Shown piece by piece: positions 32,756 through 41,934 of a stretch of 64,000 nucleotides of DNA. The notes below the pieces were generated by a model, which did not search any database, was not told the origin of the DNA, and saw only the letters and a list, made by a program, of their open reading frames with translations. The DNA is from Dyadobacter sediminis. GTDB lineage: Bacteria; Bacteroidota; Bacteroidia; Cytophagales; Spirosomataceae. Made by a program: the position numbers and the translations under genes. Location of the stretch: assembly GCF_005860765.1 (NCBI RefSeq), contig NZ_VCEI01000030.1, positions 310,001-374,000 of the forward strand, written 5' to 3'. Position 1 is the first letter of the stretch. Each line of letters opens with the position of its first letter.

Positions 32756-33871
32756 ATGGAAGAAATAAAACCTCAACTGATAAAAATCACTTTTGACGGC
32801 ATTGAAGTCGAAGTAGAGCCCGGCACCACCATTATGCAGGCTGCACGTAAAATTGCCGAAGCTGATGCTTCTCAATCTGCGCTGGTGCCACCGGCAATGT
32901 GCTACTATAAACCGTTGCCGACATCCGGCGGTAAATGCCGTGCATGCCTTGTAAGAGTTGCGCAGGGTTCTGCAAAAGATCCGCGTCCGATGCCGAAACT
33001 GGTTCCATCCTGCATCACGCAGGTTCAGGAAGGCATGGTTGTAGAAAACACCACCAATCAGGCTGTTTTGGATACCCGTAAAAGCATCGTTGAATTCCTG
33101 CTGATCAATCATCCACTTGACTGCCCGATCTGTGATCAGGCCGGTGAATGCCACCTTCAGGATTTTGCCTTTGAACACGGTTCTGCCAAAACCCGCTATG
33201 AAGAAGACAGAAGGACTTTCGACAAAATTGACATAGGTCCTTATGTTCAGCTGCATATGACGCGATGCATCCTTTGCTACCGCTGCGTTTACACGGCAGA
33301 TCAGATTACAGACAAGCGTGTGCATGGCGTAATGAACCGCGGAGATGCATCGGAAATCAGTACTTACATCGAAAAGGCAATCGATAACGATTTTTCCGGA
33401 AATGTAATCGACGTTTGTCCCGTTGGCGCTCTTACGGATAAAACATACCGCTTTAAAAACAGAGTCTGGTTTACAAAGCCGGAAGATGCGCACAGAGATT
33501 GCGATAAATGCTGCGGAAAAGTAACGCTTTGGTACCGTGGCGAAGAAGTGATCCGGATTACTGCACGAAAAAATACATGGGGTGAGGTCAATGACTTTAT
33601 CTGCAACACGTGCCGTTTTGAAAAGAAAAAAACAAGTGACTGGGTACTGGAAGGACCAACGAAAGTAAAAAGAAGCTCTGTTATTTCAACGAATAAATAC
33701 CGTTCGGACCTGGTTAAAAATCCTGATTTTGCACTGAAACTCGCTGAAAGCCAGTATAAGAAAATTGATGATTCGCGTGAATATGTTACGGATGAGGAAG
33801 TTGTTCGTCATCAGAGCATAGAAAATAATGACAAGGCAAATCACAGATCTTTGCTGGCCAAAAACAATTGA
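32756..33871 (+). CDS. nuoG: NADH-quinone oxidoreductase subunit G, short form
   Basis: 371 residues where Escherichia coli NuoG has about 900. Seen in order: a 2Fe-2S ferredoxin domain (CYYKPLPTSGGKCRACLVRV), the His-Cys3 cluster motif (NHPLDCPICDQAGECHLQ), a 4Fe-4S motif (CILCYRC ... VCPVGAL), and a further Cys set (CDKCCG ... CNTC) that marks the start of the molybdopterin-type domain, which then breaks off. Short NuoG proteins without that domain are common in Bacteroidetes (from memory), so this is probably not a damaged gene. It keeps the clusters for electron transfer. Confidence 0.93.
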   Translation: MEEIKPQLIKITFDGIEVEVEPGTTIMQAARKIAEADASQSALVPPAMCYYKPLPTSGGKCRACLVRVAQGSAKDPRPMPKLVPSCITQVQEGMVVENTTNQAVLDTRKSIVEFLLINHPLDCPICDQAGECHLQDFAFEHGSAKTRYEEDRRTFDKIDIGPYVQLHMTRCILCYRCVYTADQITDKRVHGVMNRGDASEISTYIEKAIDNDFSGNVIDVCPVGALTDKTYRFKNRVWFTKPEDAHRDCDKCCGKVTLWYRGEEVIRITARKNTWGEVNDFICNTCRFEKKKTSDWVLEGPTKVKRSSVISTNKYRSDLVKNPDFALKLAESQYKKIDDSREYVTDEEVVRHQSIENNDKANHRSLLAKNN

Positions 33872-33910
33872 TGCAGTACTGACAACAAATTATTCAACTA
33901 CGTTTAAAAA

Positions 33911-34990
33911 ATGGATTTAATAGAGTTTTCAATTAAAACTGCGACAATTTTTGTTGTTTTTGTGCTTACCCTGCTCATTGCGATGTATTCTACATGGGCA
34001 GAGCGTAAAGTAGCTGGATTCATACAAGACCGCATGGGACCTAACCGGGCAGGACCGGGCGGATTGCTGCAGCCACTGGCAGATGCGGGCAAAATGTTTT
34101 TTAAAGAAGATTTTATTCCTGCACTTGCCAACAAATGGCTCTTCATTGCGGGTCCGTGCCTTGCCATGCTCACTGCGCTTCTGGCCAGTGCCGTAATCCC
34201 ATTCGGAAGCACATTCCGGTTTAACGGACACGAAGTAAATCTTCAGGGCGTTGAATCCAATATCGGGATACTTTATGTTTTTGGTGTTGTGGCGCTTGGC
34301 GTTTACGGAATTATGGTCGGCGGATGGGCTTCCAATAACAAATTTTCTCTTCTGGGTGCCATCCGGGCAGCTTCGCAAAATATCAGTTATGAAGTGGCTA
34401 TGGGTTTATCGCTGATTGCGATCCTGATGATGAGCAGCTCGCTTTCACTGGGTGAAATTGTTTCACAACAGCACGGCGGTAACTGGAACATTTTTTACCA
34501 GCCACTGGGTTTTATTATTTTCATAACCTGTTCTTTCGCAGAATGTAACCGTGTTCCTTTTGACCTTCCTGAATGTGAAACAGAGCTTGTAGGCGGTTAC
34601 CATACGGAATACGGAAGTATGAAACTGGGTTTTTACCTGTTTGCAGAATACATCAACATGTTTGTTTCCTCGGCGATTATTTCCGTTCTGTATTTCGGCG
34701 GTTATAACTATCCCGGAATGGATTGGGTTTATACTCAGCTTACAGATGCGTTTGGAACCCAGACAGGCCATAACATTGCAACGCTGATCGGAACTGCGGT
34801 ATTCTTCGGAAAAACGCTGTTCTTTATATTCTTTTATATGTGGGTACGCTGGACCATTCCGCGTTTCCGTTACGATCAGCTGATGAATCTGGGTTGGAAA
34901 AAATTGATTCCATTGGCTATTTTCAATATTATTATTACAGGTGCTGCAGTGTTGTTTCTCAAACCTGCAATTACTGCCTGGCTGAATTAA
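33911..34990 (+). CDS. nuoH: NADH-quinone oxidoreductase subunit H
   Basis: 359 residues, eight or so membrane helices. NuoH binds quinone at the base of the membrane arm. The conserved loops AERKVAGFIQDRMGPNRAGP, AASQNISYEVAMGLS and ECNRVPFDLPECETELVGGY are complete. Confidence 0.97.
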   Translation: MDLIEFSIKTATIFVVFVLTLLIAMYSTWAERKVAGFIQDRMGPNRAGPGGLLQPLADAGKMFFKEDFIPALANKWLFIAGPCLAMLTALLASAVIPFGSTFRFNGHEVNLQGVESNIGILYVFGVVALGVYGIMVGGWASNNKFSLLGAIRAASQNISYEVAMGLSLIAILMMSSSLSLGEIVSQQHGGNWNIFYQPLGFIIFITCSFAECNRVPFDLPECETELVGGYHTEYGSMKLGFYLFAEYINMFVSSAIISVLYFGGYNYPGMDWVYTQLTDAFGTQTGHNIATLIGTAVFFGKTLFFIFFYMWVRWTIPRFRYDQLMNLGWKKLIPLAIFNIIITGAAVLFLKPAITAWLN

Positions 34991-35006
34991 ATTAAAATGT
35001 ATTGCT

Positions 35007-35600
35007 ATGCAATTGACAAACCGCTCAAAGCAAGTAAGCAATAAAGAAATGACGCTGATGGAGCGTGCATACCTGCCAGCTATTGCAACTGGTCTGGCGA
35101 TCACCATCAAGCACTTTTTTGCTAAAAAAGTTACCATTCAATATCCGGAAGTTAAAAGATATCTTGGCCCTGTTTTCAGAGGAAGACACATTCTCAAAAG
35201 GGATGAAGATGGCAGGGAACGCTGCACCGCATGCGGATTGTGTGCCGTTGCCTGTCCTGCTGAAGCCATTTCGATGATTGCAGCCGAACGTGAAAAGGGT
35301 GAAGAAAACCTGTACCGTGAAGAAAAATATGCGGCCGTGTACGAAGTAAATATGCTCAGGTGTATTTTCTGCGGCCTATGTGAGGAAGCATGCCCGAAAC
35401 AGGCTGTATATCTTCGCCATGATGAATTCATTCCGGTCTTTGCTGATCGTGATCAGGTTATCTGGGGAAAAGATTTGCTGGTGGAAGACATGAATAACCG
35501 CTACACACGCGAGGCATGGACCAAAGAAGAAGCACGTGTTCTGGACCTGAAAAAAGCCAGCGGAGAAGTAACAAATGTAGTTCCAAGAGCCATTCCCTGA
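35007..35600 (+). CDS. nuoI: NADH-quinone oxidoreductase subunit I
   Basis: 197 residues with two 4Fe-4S ferredoxin motifs (CTACGLCAVACP and CIFCGLCEEACP) that carry clusters N6a and N6b between NuoG and NuoB. The N-terminal amphipathic part (AYLPAIATGLAITIKHFF) lies on the membrane. 16 bases behind nuoH. Confidence 0.97.
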   Translation: MQLTNRSKQVSNKEMTLMERAYLPAIATGLAITIKHFFAKKVTIQYPEVKRYLGPVFRGRHILKRDEDGRERCTACGLCAVACPAEAISMIAAEREKGEENLYREEKYAAVYEVNMLRCIFCGLCEEACPKQAVYLRHDEFIPVFADRDQVIWGKDLLVEDMNNRYTREAWTKEEARVLDLKKASGEVTNVVPRAIP

Positions 35601-35633
35601 TCTGATCCAATTACGGCATTAAAGCCAATTATT

Positions 35634-36152
35634 ATGAATTCGTCCGTATCATTTTTCTATTTTCTTTCATTTCTTACCATTCTGAGCGCTGTAATGGTGG
35701 TTATATCACGCAATCCGATTCATAGCGTGCTTTATCTGATCCTGACATTTTTTTCACTGTCGGGCCATTATATTCTGCTGAATGCACAGTTTCTTGCGGC
35801 GGTGAACATCATCGTTTATGCCGGGGCCATTATGGTGCTCTTCCTTTTTGTAATTATGTTCCTAAACATAAAGCAGGATCAGGAAGAAACAAAAAACAAC
35901 CTGACAAAAATTGCTGCTGCTGTTGTAGGCGGAACCGTTTTTGTAATTCTGTTTGGTGCTTACCGTAAAACTGCAATCCCGGCGTTCAATCCGGATCAGT
36001 TCGATTCACAAATCGGAATGATCGAGAGCCTGGGAAATTTGCTATTCCGTGACTATCTGCTTCCTTTCGAGCTGGCTTCTATTCTGCTTCTGGTAGCGAT
36101 GGTAGGAGCAGTAATGCTGGGTAAAAGAGAAATCGGGGAAAGACATTTCTAG
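35634..36152 (+). CDS. nuoJ: NADH-quinone oxidoreductase subunit J
   Basis: 172 residues, five hydrophobic segments, including the pi-bulge helix region NIIVYAGAIMVLFLFVIMFLN. NuoJ is a core membrane subunit. In most genomes nuoK follows at once, but here the cluster ends: a strong terminator starts 33 bases after the stop codon. Confidence 0.95.
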   Translation: MNSSVSFFYFLSFLTILSAVMVVISRNPIHSVLYLILTFFSLSGHYILLNAQFLAAVNIIVYAGAIMVLFLFVIMFLNIKQDQEETKNNLTKIAAAVVGGTVFVILFGAYRKTAIPAFNPDQFDSQIGMIESLGNLLFRDYLLPFELASILLLVAMVGAVMLGKREIGERHF

Positions 36153-36184
36153 ATTTTTTACCTGAAAGATAGATACATTCATAA

Positions 36185-36224
36185 AAAAAGGGGGAGCATA
36201 CTCAATCAAGTATCTCCCCTTTTT
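36185..36224. terminator. Bidirectional terminator between nuoJ and gcvP
   Basis: AAAAAGGGGGAG pairs with CTCCCCTTTTT, extended by ATACT/AGTAT near the loop. A-run on the left and T-run on the right let it work for nuoJ (plus) and gcvP (minus). Confidence 0.85.
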
Positions 36225-36245
36225 CTATGTCCGGATTTGATTAAA

Positions 36246-39140
36246 TCAGTTTGCCTCGGCTTCGGAATAAGCTTCCACCGGAATGCATGAGCAGATCAGA
36301 TTACGGTCTCCGTAAGCGCTGTCTACGCGGCTTACACTTGGCCAGAACTTGTTAAACCGTAAATGCGGCAAAGGAAATGCGGCTTTTTCGCGGCTGTAAG
36401 AACGGTTCCAGTTTTCACTCAGCAAAATTCTTGACGTATGCGGCGCATTTTTCAGAACATTGTCTGCACGGTCGGCTGCGCCTTCTTCTATTTCCCGGAT
36501 TTCATTGCGAATGGCAATCATGGTGTCACAAAAACGGTCTAGTTCCGCCTTTGATTCCGATTCCGTCGGCTCAATCATCAGAGTTCCTGCCACCGGAAAT
36601 GACAAAGTTGGTGCATGAAACCCGTAATCCATCAAACGTTTGGCAAGATCTTCTGCCTCTACGCCTACGGCTTTGAAGGAACGGCAGTCCAGAATCATTT
36701 CATGCGCACAGCGACCATTGCTGCCGGTATAAAGTACATCATAATGTCCGCTCAAACGTTCTTTGATGTAATTAGCATTCAGGATGGCATATTTGGTAGC
36801 ATTCGTAAGTCCTTCGCCACCCATCATGGCAATGTAAGCATAAGAAATAGTCAGAATACTTGCGCTGCCATAAGGTGCTGCGGAAACAGCACCTGCTTCA
36901 CCTGCCGGCAAATGCTCCGGCTGTGTACTGAAATTAACATGTCCCGGCAAAAACGGCATCAGATGCTCGGCAACGCCGATCGGACCTACGCCCGGGCCTC
37001 CGCCTCCATGCGGAATACAGAATGTTTTATGCAGGTTAAGGTGACAAACATCTGCTCCGATTGTCGCCGGGCTTGTCAGTCCAACCTGTGCATTCATGTT
37101 CGCGCCGTCCATGTAAACCTGTCCGCCGTAAGAATGGATCATGGAACAGATTTCGATGATACTTTCTTCGTAAACGCCGTGTGTTGAAGGATAAGTAACC
37201 ATCAGGCACGACAGTTCATTGCTGTATTGCGCTGCTTTTGATTTTAGATCTTCCACATCAATGTTTCCGCTTTCATCACATCTGGTGACCACTACTTTCA
37301 TTCCGGCCATTACTGCGGAAGCAGGGTTTGTTCCGTGCGCGGAAGAAGGAATCAGTGCTACATTCCGGTGATGATCGCCGCGGCTTTCGTGATAAGCACG
37401 AATGGCCATTAATCCGGCATATTCACCTTGAGCACCGGAATTGGGCTGAAACGACATCGCTGCAAAACCGGTAATTTCACATAGCCATGTATTCAGTTCA
37501 CTTACAAGCTGTGCGTAGCCGCCAACCTGATTGGTAGGAGCGAAAGGGTGAATGGCACCGAATTCCGGCCATGTCAGCGGAATCATTTCAGCCGTTGCAT
37601 TCAGTTTCATGGTGCAGCTACCCAGAGAAATCATGGAATGAACAAGAGATAAATCCTTATTTTCCAGCGATTTCAGATAACGCAGCATTTCGTGCTCGGT
37701 ATGGTGCGTATTGAATACCGGATGTGTCAGGTAATCGGAAGTACGAACCAGGTTTTCGGGTATTGAAATTTCCAGTTCCTCGTCAATAACCATTTCGCCC
37801 TGAAAACCTGAAACTTCTGCAAATACGTTCAGAAGTGCGATGGTGTCATCAAAGGTTTTGGCTTCATCAAACGACACAGAAACACTTTCCTCTTTATTGT
37901 ATTTCAAATTGATACCCCATTTCAAAGCCTGTTCCCTTAACTTTCTGGTTAAAGGCGTTTTTACCGTAACGGTATCAAAATAATTTTCCGTAACAACTTC
38001 GTAATTGAACTTCCGGATTGTATCGGCAAACAAACGCGTAAGACCATGCGTACGCGCTGCAATGGCTTTGATTCCTTCCGGACCGTGGTAAACCGAGTAG
38101 GCGCCTGCGATAACGGCAAGAAGAACCTGAGCCGTACAGATGTTTGAAGTCGCTTTCTCACGACGGATATGCTGCTCACGAGTTTGCAAAGCCATTCTGA
38201 GCGCGCGGTTTCCTTCTGTGTCCACAGAAACACCAATGATACGACCCGGAATGCTTCGTTTGAAAGCTTCCTTCGTTGCAAAATAGGCCGCATGTGGACC
38301 ACCGTAGCCCATTGGAACGCCAAAGCGCTGCGAAGAGCCCACTACAACGTCAGCACCCATTTCGCCGGGCGATTTTAATAATGCCAATGCCAGCAAATCA
38401 GCTGCTACACAAACTGAAATATGCAGGTCATGCGCTGCTGCAATAAAATCGGTATAATCGATTACTTCACCGTTTGTGGCGGGATATTGCACCAGAACAC
38501 CATACAGATTTTCATTCGTAAGATCAACACTTGCATGATTTCCTACAATTACTTCAATACCGATCGGTTTGGCGCGGGTATGAATCAGATCAATGGTTTG
38601 AGGATGGCAAAGTTCTGAAACAAAAAACGTGTTTGCTTTCTTTTTAGCAGAAGGACGAAGGCCGTACAGCATGGTCATTGCTTCTGCCGCCGCAGTTGCT
38701 TCATCGAGTAACGATGCATTGGCGATTTCCATTCCGGTAAGGTCGGTAACTACTGTCTGAAAATTCAGCAGCATTTCCAGCCTTCCCTGCGCGATTTCTG
38801 CCTGATAAGGCGTATATGCCGTATACCACGCCGGATTTTCCAGTATATTTCTCAGGATTACATTGGGTGTTACGGTATCATAATAACCTGTTCCTATATA
38901 GGACCTGAGTATGGCATTTTTAGAGGCTATTTTTTTAATGCCCTGCAGGAATTCACGTTCCGATTTCGGTTTTGGCAAATTCAATGGTTTTTGCAGACGT
39001 ATTGCCGGCGGAAGTGTCTGCCCGATCAACTCGTCCAGAGATGCTGCTCCGATCGTATTCAGCATTTCCTGTAATTCCTGCTCATCTTTACCGTGATGAC
39101 GGTTTTCAAATTTATCCTGATTCCGAAGATTAATTTTCAT
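36246..39140 (-). CDS. gcvP: Glycine dehydrogenase (decarboxylating), P-protein
   Basis: 964 residues, the full fused alpha-beta form of the glycine-cleavage P-protein. It decarboxylates glycine with pyridoxal phosphate and passes the aminomethyl group to the H-protein lipoyl arm. The PLP-lysine motif is HLNLHKTFCIPHGGGGPGVG; SLGSCTMKLNATAEMIP and GYYDTVTPNVILRN are also typical. Its partners gcvT and gcvH are not in the window. Confidence 0.98.
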   Translation of the reverse strand: MKINLRNQDKFENRHHGKDEQELQEMLNTIGAASLDELIGQTLPPAIRLQKPLNLPKPKSEREFLQGIKKIASKNAILRSYIGTGYYDTVTPNVILRNILENPAWYTAYTPYQAEIAQGRLEMLLNFQTVVTDLTGMEIANASLLDEATAAAEAMTMLYGLRPSAKKKANTFFVSELCHPQTIDLIHTRAKPIGIEVIVGNHASVDLTNENLYGVLVQYPATNGEVIDYTDFIAAAHDLHISVCVAADLLALALLKSPGEMGADVVVGSSQRFGVPMGYGGPHAAYFATKEAFKRSIPGRIIGVSVDTEGNRALRMALQTREQHIRREKATSNICTAQVLLAVIAGAYSVYHGPEGIKAIAARTHGLTRLFADTIRKFNYEVVTENYFDTVTVKTPLTRKLREQALKWGINLKYNKEESVSVSFDEAKTFDDTIALLNVFAEVSGFQGEMVIDEELEISIPENLVRTSDYLTHPVFNTHHTEHEMLRYLKSLENKDLSLVHSMISLGSCTMKLNATAEMIPLTWPEFGAIHPFAPTNQVGGYAQLVSELNTWLCEITGFAAMSFQPNSGAQGEYAGLMAIRAYHESRGDHHRNVALIPSSAHGTNPASAVMAGMKVVVTRCDESGNIDVEDLKSKAAQYSNELSCLMVTYPSTHGVYEESIIEICSMIHSYGGQVYMDGANMNAQVGLTSPATIGADVCHLNLHKTFCIPHGGGGPGVGPIGVAEHLMPFLPGHVNFSTQPEHLPAGEAGAVSAAPYGSASILTISYAYIAMMGGEGLTNATKYAILNANYIKERLSGHYDVLYTGSNGRCAHEMILDCRSFKAVGVEAEDLAKRLMDYGFHAPTLSFPVAGTLMIEPTESESKAELDRFCDTMIAIRNEIREIEEGAADRADNVLKNAPHTSRILLSENWNRSYSREKAAFPLPHLRFNKFWPSVSRVDSAYGDRNLICSCIPVEAYSEAEAN

Positions 39141-39183
39141 TCAACTTGGGCTGACAATGCCGTTAAAGATGGTTTTTAAAATA

Positions 39184-39191
39184 CAAAAGTA
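39184..39191 (-). promoter_or_regulatory. -7 box of gcvP
   Basis: Minus strand TACTTTTG, 43 bases upstream of the gcvP ATG. The same octamer is found upstream of exbB. Confidence 0.5.
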
Positions 39192-39271
39192 AGCAAATCC
39201 AGACAAATCTTTCAGAGATCACCGGCATTGCTTACTCTTGAATATGTACAAATTCTGAGCTTGATGTAATA

Positions 39272-39475
39272 TTAGTGGTTCGGGCATCCGCAATCGGATT
39301 TCCGTTTGAAAATTCCCAGTATTTTTTTGGATCTAGGCTTTTTGTAACCTTTGTATTTCTTCTTTTTCCCAAGCATCTCCATTTTGGAAGCTTTGGCGGA
39401 AGTGCCAGCTGCATTTGCTGCCGGAAGGCCGAAAAAAAGCGTAAATACAAGAAATAGCGGTGCAAGGTTTTTCAT
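39272..39475 (-). CDS. Small exported basic peptide with CGCPNH end
   Basis: 67 residues from ATG 39475 (an in-frame ATG three codons earlier is possible). Signal peptide NLAPLFLVFTLFFGLPAANA; the mature part is about 45 residues and very basic (GKKKKYKGYKKPRSKK, IFKRK) and ends SDCGCPNH, which could bind a metal or form a disulfide. No known family. It lies between the metallophosphoesterase gene upstream and gcvP downstream, all on the minus strand. The clear signal peptide makes a real gene likely. Confidence 0.65.
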   Translation of the reverse strand: MKNLAPLFLVFTLFFGLPAANAAGTSAKASKMEMLGKKKKYKGYKKPRSKKILGIFKRKSDCGCPNH

Positions 39476-39559
39476 TTTTATCAAATTTCAGCATTAACAA
39501 GTATATATTCAACGCAATTCTAACTGAAAACGGTATAAGCGGAATTTCGGTTTCAATGT

Positions 39560-40816
39560 TTACGCTTTTACCAGTTCCATGATCGTTATTTCCGGCAAAA
39601 TCCCTACTCTTCCCGGATAGCCCAAGTAACCAAAACCACGGTTAACGTACAAAAACTGATCATTTTCTTCGTACAATCCGGCCCACTGTTTGTATCTGTA
39701 CTGCACCGGGCTCCATTTCACTTTACCGATTTCCACACCAAACTGCATGCCGTGCGTATGTCCTGCAAATGCAATATCAATGTCTTTGTATTTTGGCAAA
39801 ACCTGTGCTTGCCAGTGACTTGGATCATGCGACAACAACAGCTTTACCGGAAAGTCACCGGTATTTTGATAAGCTTTTTCCAGATTGCCATACTTCGCAA
39901 AATTTCCTGCGCCCCAGTTCTGGATTCCGATCAAACCGATCTCTTCTCCGTCTACCCGGATCGCGCGGTTTTCATCCAGCATGAGGTTCCAGCCCATGAC
40001 CTGATGTGCTTTCTGCAGGTTTCTGAGATTGGCGGCCTTTTCCTGAACACCTGACCATTGAACATAGTCGCCATAATCATGATTGCCCAAAACTGAATGC
40101 ACACCAAGCGGCGCTTTTACCTTGTCAAAAATATTGATATAATCCTGTACTTCCATGGCCCGGTCATTCACAAGATCACCTGTAAAAAAAGCTATGTCCG
40201 GCTTTTCTTTCATCAGCATTTCAATTCCGCCTTTGACCGCTGTTTTGTTGAAAAAACTGCCTGAATGGATGTCCGATAACTGCGCAATTTTAATTCCATG
40301 AAAAGCCCGCGGCAGATTTTTCAGCGGAACGCGTACTCTTCTAATGCGGTAATCGTGCGCACCGGATAAAATCCCAAATGCAAAAGTCCCCATCAATCCG
40401 GCGCTTGCGACAACAGCCGTCGTTGCCAGAAACTGCGATCGCGGAATGGAAGGCTCACCGGTTTCGAGCGAAACAGGTGCGGCAGAAGGAATAAAGAAAC
40501 TGGTTACCCATTGTAAAAACCGCCTGGCGTCATCAATCAGTAAAACCAGAACACCCAGGAATTTGGAAAGGTATGGGATGGCAATAAAGGCAACGATGAA
40601 CGTCCGGGTCGTACTTTTGAAATAGTCGGGCGGCAACAGCTGCATGCCTATGTAAGCAAACAATGTAATTGCGGTAAGGCCCCAGTATGCACCGCCAATC
40701 CAGCGCTGTGTCAACGGATTCAGATTACGGATGACCATTCTCAGGCCCTGCCACAAATACCAGTCAATGGCAACAAGGATAAACGTCAAAAATATAAAAA
40801 AGAAAGTCCTGTTCAT
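39560..40816 (-). CDS. Membrane-anchored metallophosphoesterase
   Basis: 418 residues from ATG 40816 (ATG 40825 is also possible). The N-terminal part has about five membrane segments (residues 5-165), then a calcineurin-like phosphoesterase domain with all metal motifs: QLSDIHSGSF, FTGDLVND, VLGNHDYGDY, LLSHDP and AGHTHGMQF. Such YkuE/YaeI-type enzymes hydrolyse phosphoesters at the membrane face; in some species UDP-diacylglucosamine-like lipids are substrates. The true substrate is not known here. Confidence 0.92.
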   Translation of the reverse strand: MNRTFFFIFLTFILVAIDWYLWQGLRMVIRNLNPLTQRWIGGAYWGLTAITLFAYIGMQLLPPDYFKSTTRTFIVAFIAIPYLSKFLGVLVLLIDDARRFLQWVTSFFIPSAAPVSLETGEPSIPRSQFLATTAVVASAGLMGTFAFGILSGAHDYRIRRVRVPLKNLPRAFHGIKIAQLSDIHSGSFFNKTAVKGGIEMLMKEKPDIAFFTGDLVNDRAMEVQDYINIFDKVKAPLGVHSVLGNHDYGDYVQWSGVQEKAANLRNLQKAHQVMGWNLMLDENRAIRVDGEEIGLIGIQNWGAGNFAKYGNLEKAYQNTGDFPVKLLLSHDPSHWQAQVLPKYKDIDIAFAGHTHGMQFGVEIGKVKWSPVQYRYKQWAGLYEENDQFLYVNRGFGYLGYPGRVGILPEITIMELVKA

Positions 40817-40935
40817 TTCAAGCATTAATTACCAAATATGCTACATCAACATTCATCAGGATTTTCTCGTTCGGAGCGCGAATCAGATTCTTGAAGTTTA
40901 TTTATATCACAAAAAAGAATTGATTCTTCATTGAA

Positions 40936-40967
40936 TTTTGGAGGCTAAAACGTGTTATATATTTTTG
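40936..40967 (+). promoter_or_regulatory. Canonical -33/-7 promoter of the 73-residue protein gene
   Basis: TTTTG (40936-40940), 19-base spacer, TATTTTTG (40960-40967), then 22 bases to the ATG. One of the best Bacteroidetes-type promoters in the window. Confidence 0.7.
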
Positions 40968-40989
40968 AAATAGTAATCTGCTGTCCATT

Positions 40990-41211
40990 ATGCCGAATTT
41001 TGATTTTAAAAGATTTCACATCCGCTCCATGAACGCAGGCTCTGATCAGGAAAGAGCCGCTATTAATCAGGAACTTAAAGATCTTTATGCTTCTCTTTCC
41101 GGAGATGACAAAAAGATTTTTAACGAACAGCTTCAGACATTCCTGACCAAAGAAGTAAGCCGTATCAAATCAGATTATGAATCCGTTCAGGGTCTCAATC
41201 AGGCCAACTGA
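40990..41211 (+). CDS. Small conserved-type cytoplasmic protein (73 aa)
   Basis: 73 residues, all helical in character and charged (DQERAAINQELKDLYASLS, DDKKIFNEQLQTFLTKEVSR); no membrane segment, no Cys. The function is unknown. The good promoter just upstream and normal codon use support it as real. It converges with the yqgE-like gene at its 3' end. Confidence 0.75.
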   Translation: MPNFDFKRFHIRSMNAGSDQERAAINQELKDLYASLSGDDKKIFNEQLQTFLTKEVSRIKSDYESVQGLNQAN

Positions 41212-41223
41212 TTTAAAAAAAGG

Positions 41224-41772
41224 TTAATTAAGGCGCGGATCAATCGGGTAATGAGCTATGGAACGGTACTCTCCGCCCATATTTTTCAGGATTTCACGCC
41301 AGAAATTGCCTGGTGTTGTTGTAAAAAGAAAATCCGATGTTGTGTTCGTGATAATCCAGGAGTCCTGACGTATTTCTTCATCCAGCTGGCCTCCGCTCCA
41401 CCCCGAATATCCGATAAAGAAGCGGACATCATCCGGCTGAATTGTATTCAGGTTCAGAAGTGTTTTTACACTGTTGAAATCCCCGCCCCAGAACACGTCT
41501 TTCATGATTTCAGTGCCTCCGGCAATAAGGTCCGGCCTTCTGTGAATAAAATGCAATGTATTTTTTTCGACCGGACCGCCAAGATGCAGCGGTATGTCCT
41601 GATAAATGGTCTCTTCCAGTACATCGCCCAGGAAAAGGTCTGTCAGTTGGTTCAGTACAAAACCAAAGCTTCCCAGTTCATTGTGCTCACACATCAGAAT
41701 TACCCCTCTTTCAAAGTTCGGATCTCCAAGAAATGGTTTGGCAATTAACAAGCTTCCTTTTGAAACACTCAT
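41224..41772 (-). CDS. YqgE/AlgH family protein
   Basis: 182 residues from the ATG at 41772; a further ATG at 41808 gives a tail that the family does not have. The YqgE/AlgH (DUF179) signatures are clear: KGSLLIAKPFLGDPNFERGV, LGSFGFVLNQ, LHLGGPVEKNTLHFIH, FFIGYSGWSGGQLDEEI. The biochemical role is not settled; AlgH was linked to alginate control in Pseudomonas. In many bacteria it neighbours ruvX; here ruvX is 18 kb away. Confidence 0.93.
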   Translation of the reverse strand: MSVSKGSLLIAKPFLGDPNFERGVILMCEHNELGSFGFVLNQLTDLFLGDVLEETIYQDIPLHLGGPVEKNTLHFIHRRPDLIAGGTEIMKDVFWGGDFNSVKTLLNLNTIQPDDVRFFIGYSGWSGGQLDEEIRQDSWIITNTTSDFLFTTTPGNFWREILKNMGGEYRSIAHYPIDPRLN

Positions 41773-41934
41773 AATTAAAGATATAACTGGCCAATATGAC
41801 TCATTCAAAAACGTAATATATTTATTTTTTTGTACCTATTCTGTCAGGATTAGCAAAAGGCTGAAAAGCTTTTTACTATTTTACGGTCATCATAAAAAGA
41901 ATGCCAGTCATTCATACGTATAAAGTCAGGTATC

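Noticed and set aside
32747..33493. 248-codon minus-strand open frame
   Set aside because: Antisense to nuoG, whose Fe-S motifs are clear.
34463..35137. 224-codon minus-strand open frame
   Set aside because: Antisense to nuoH and nuoI.
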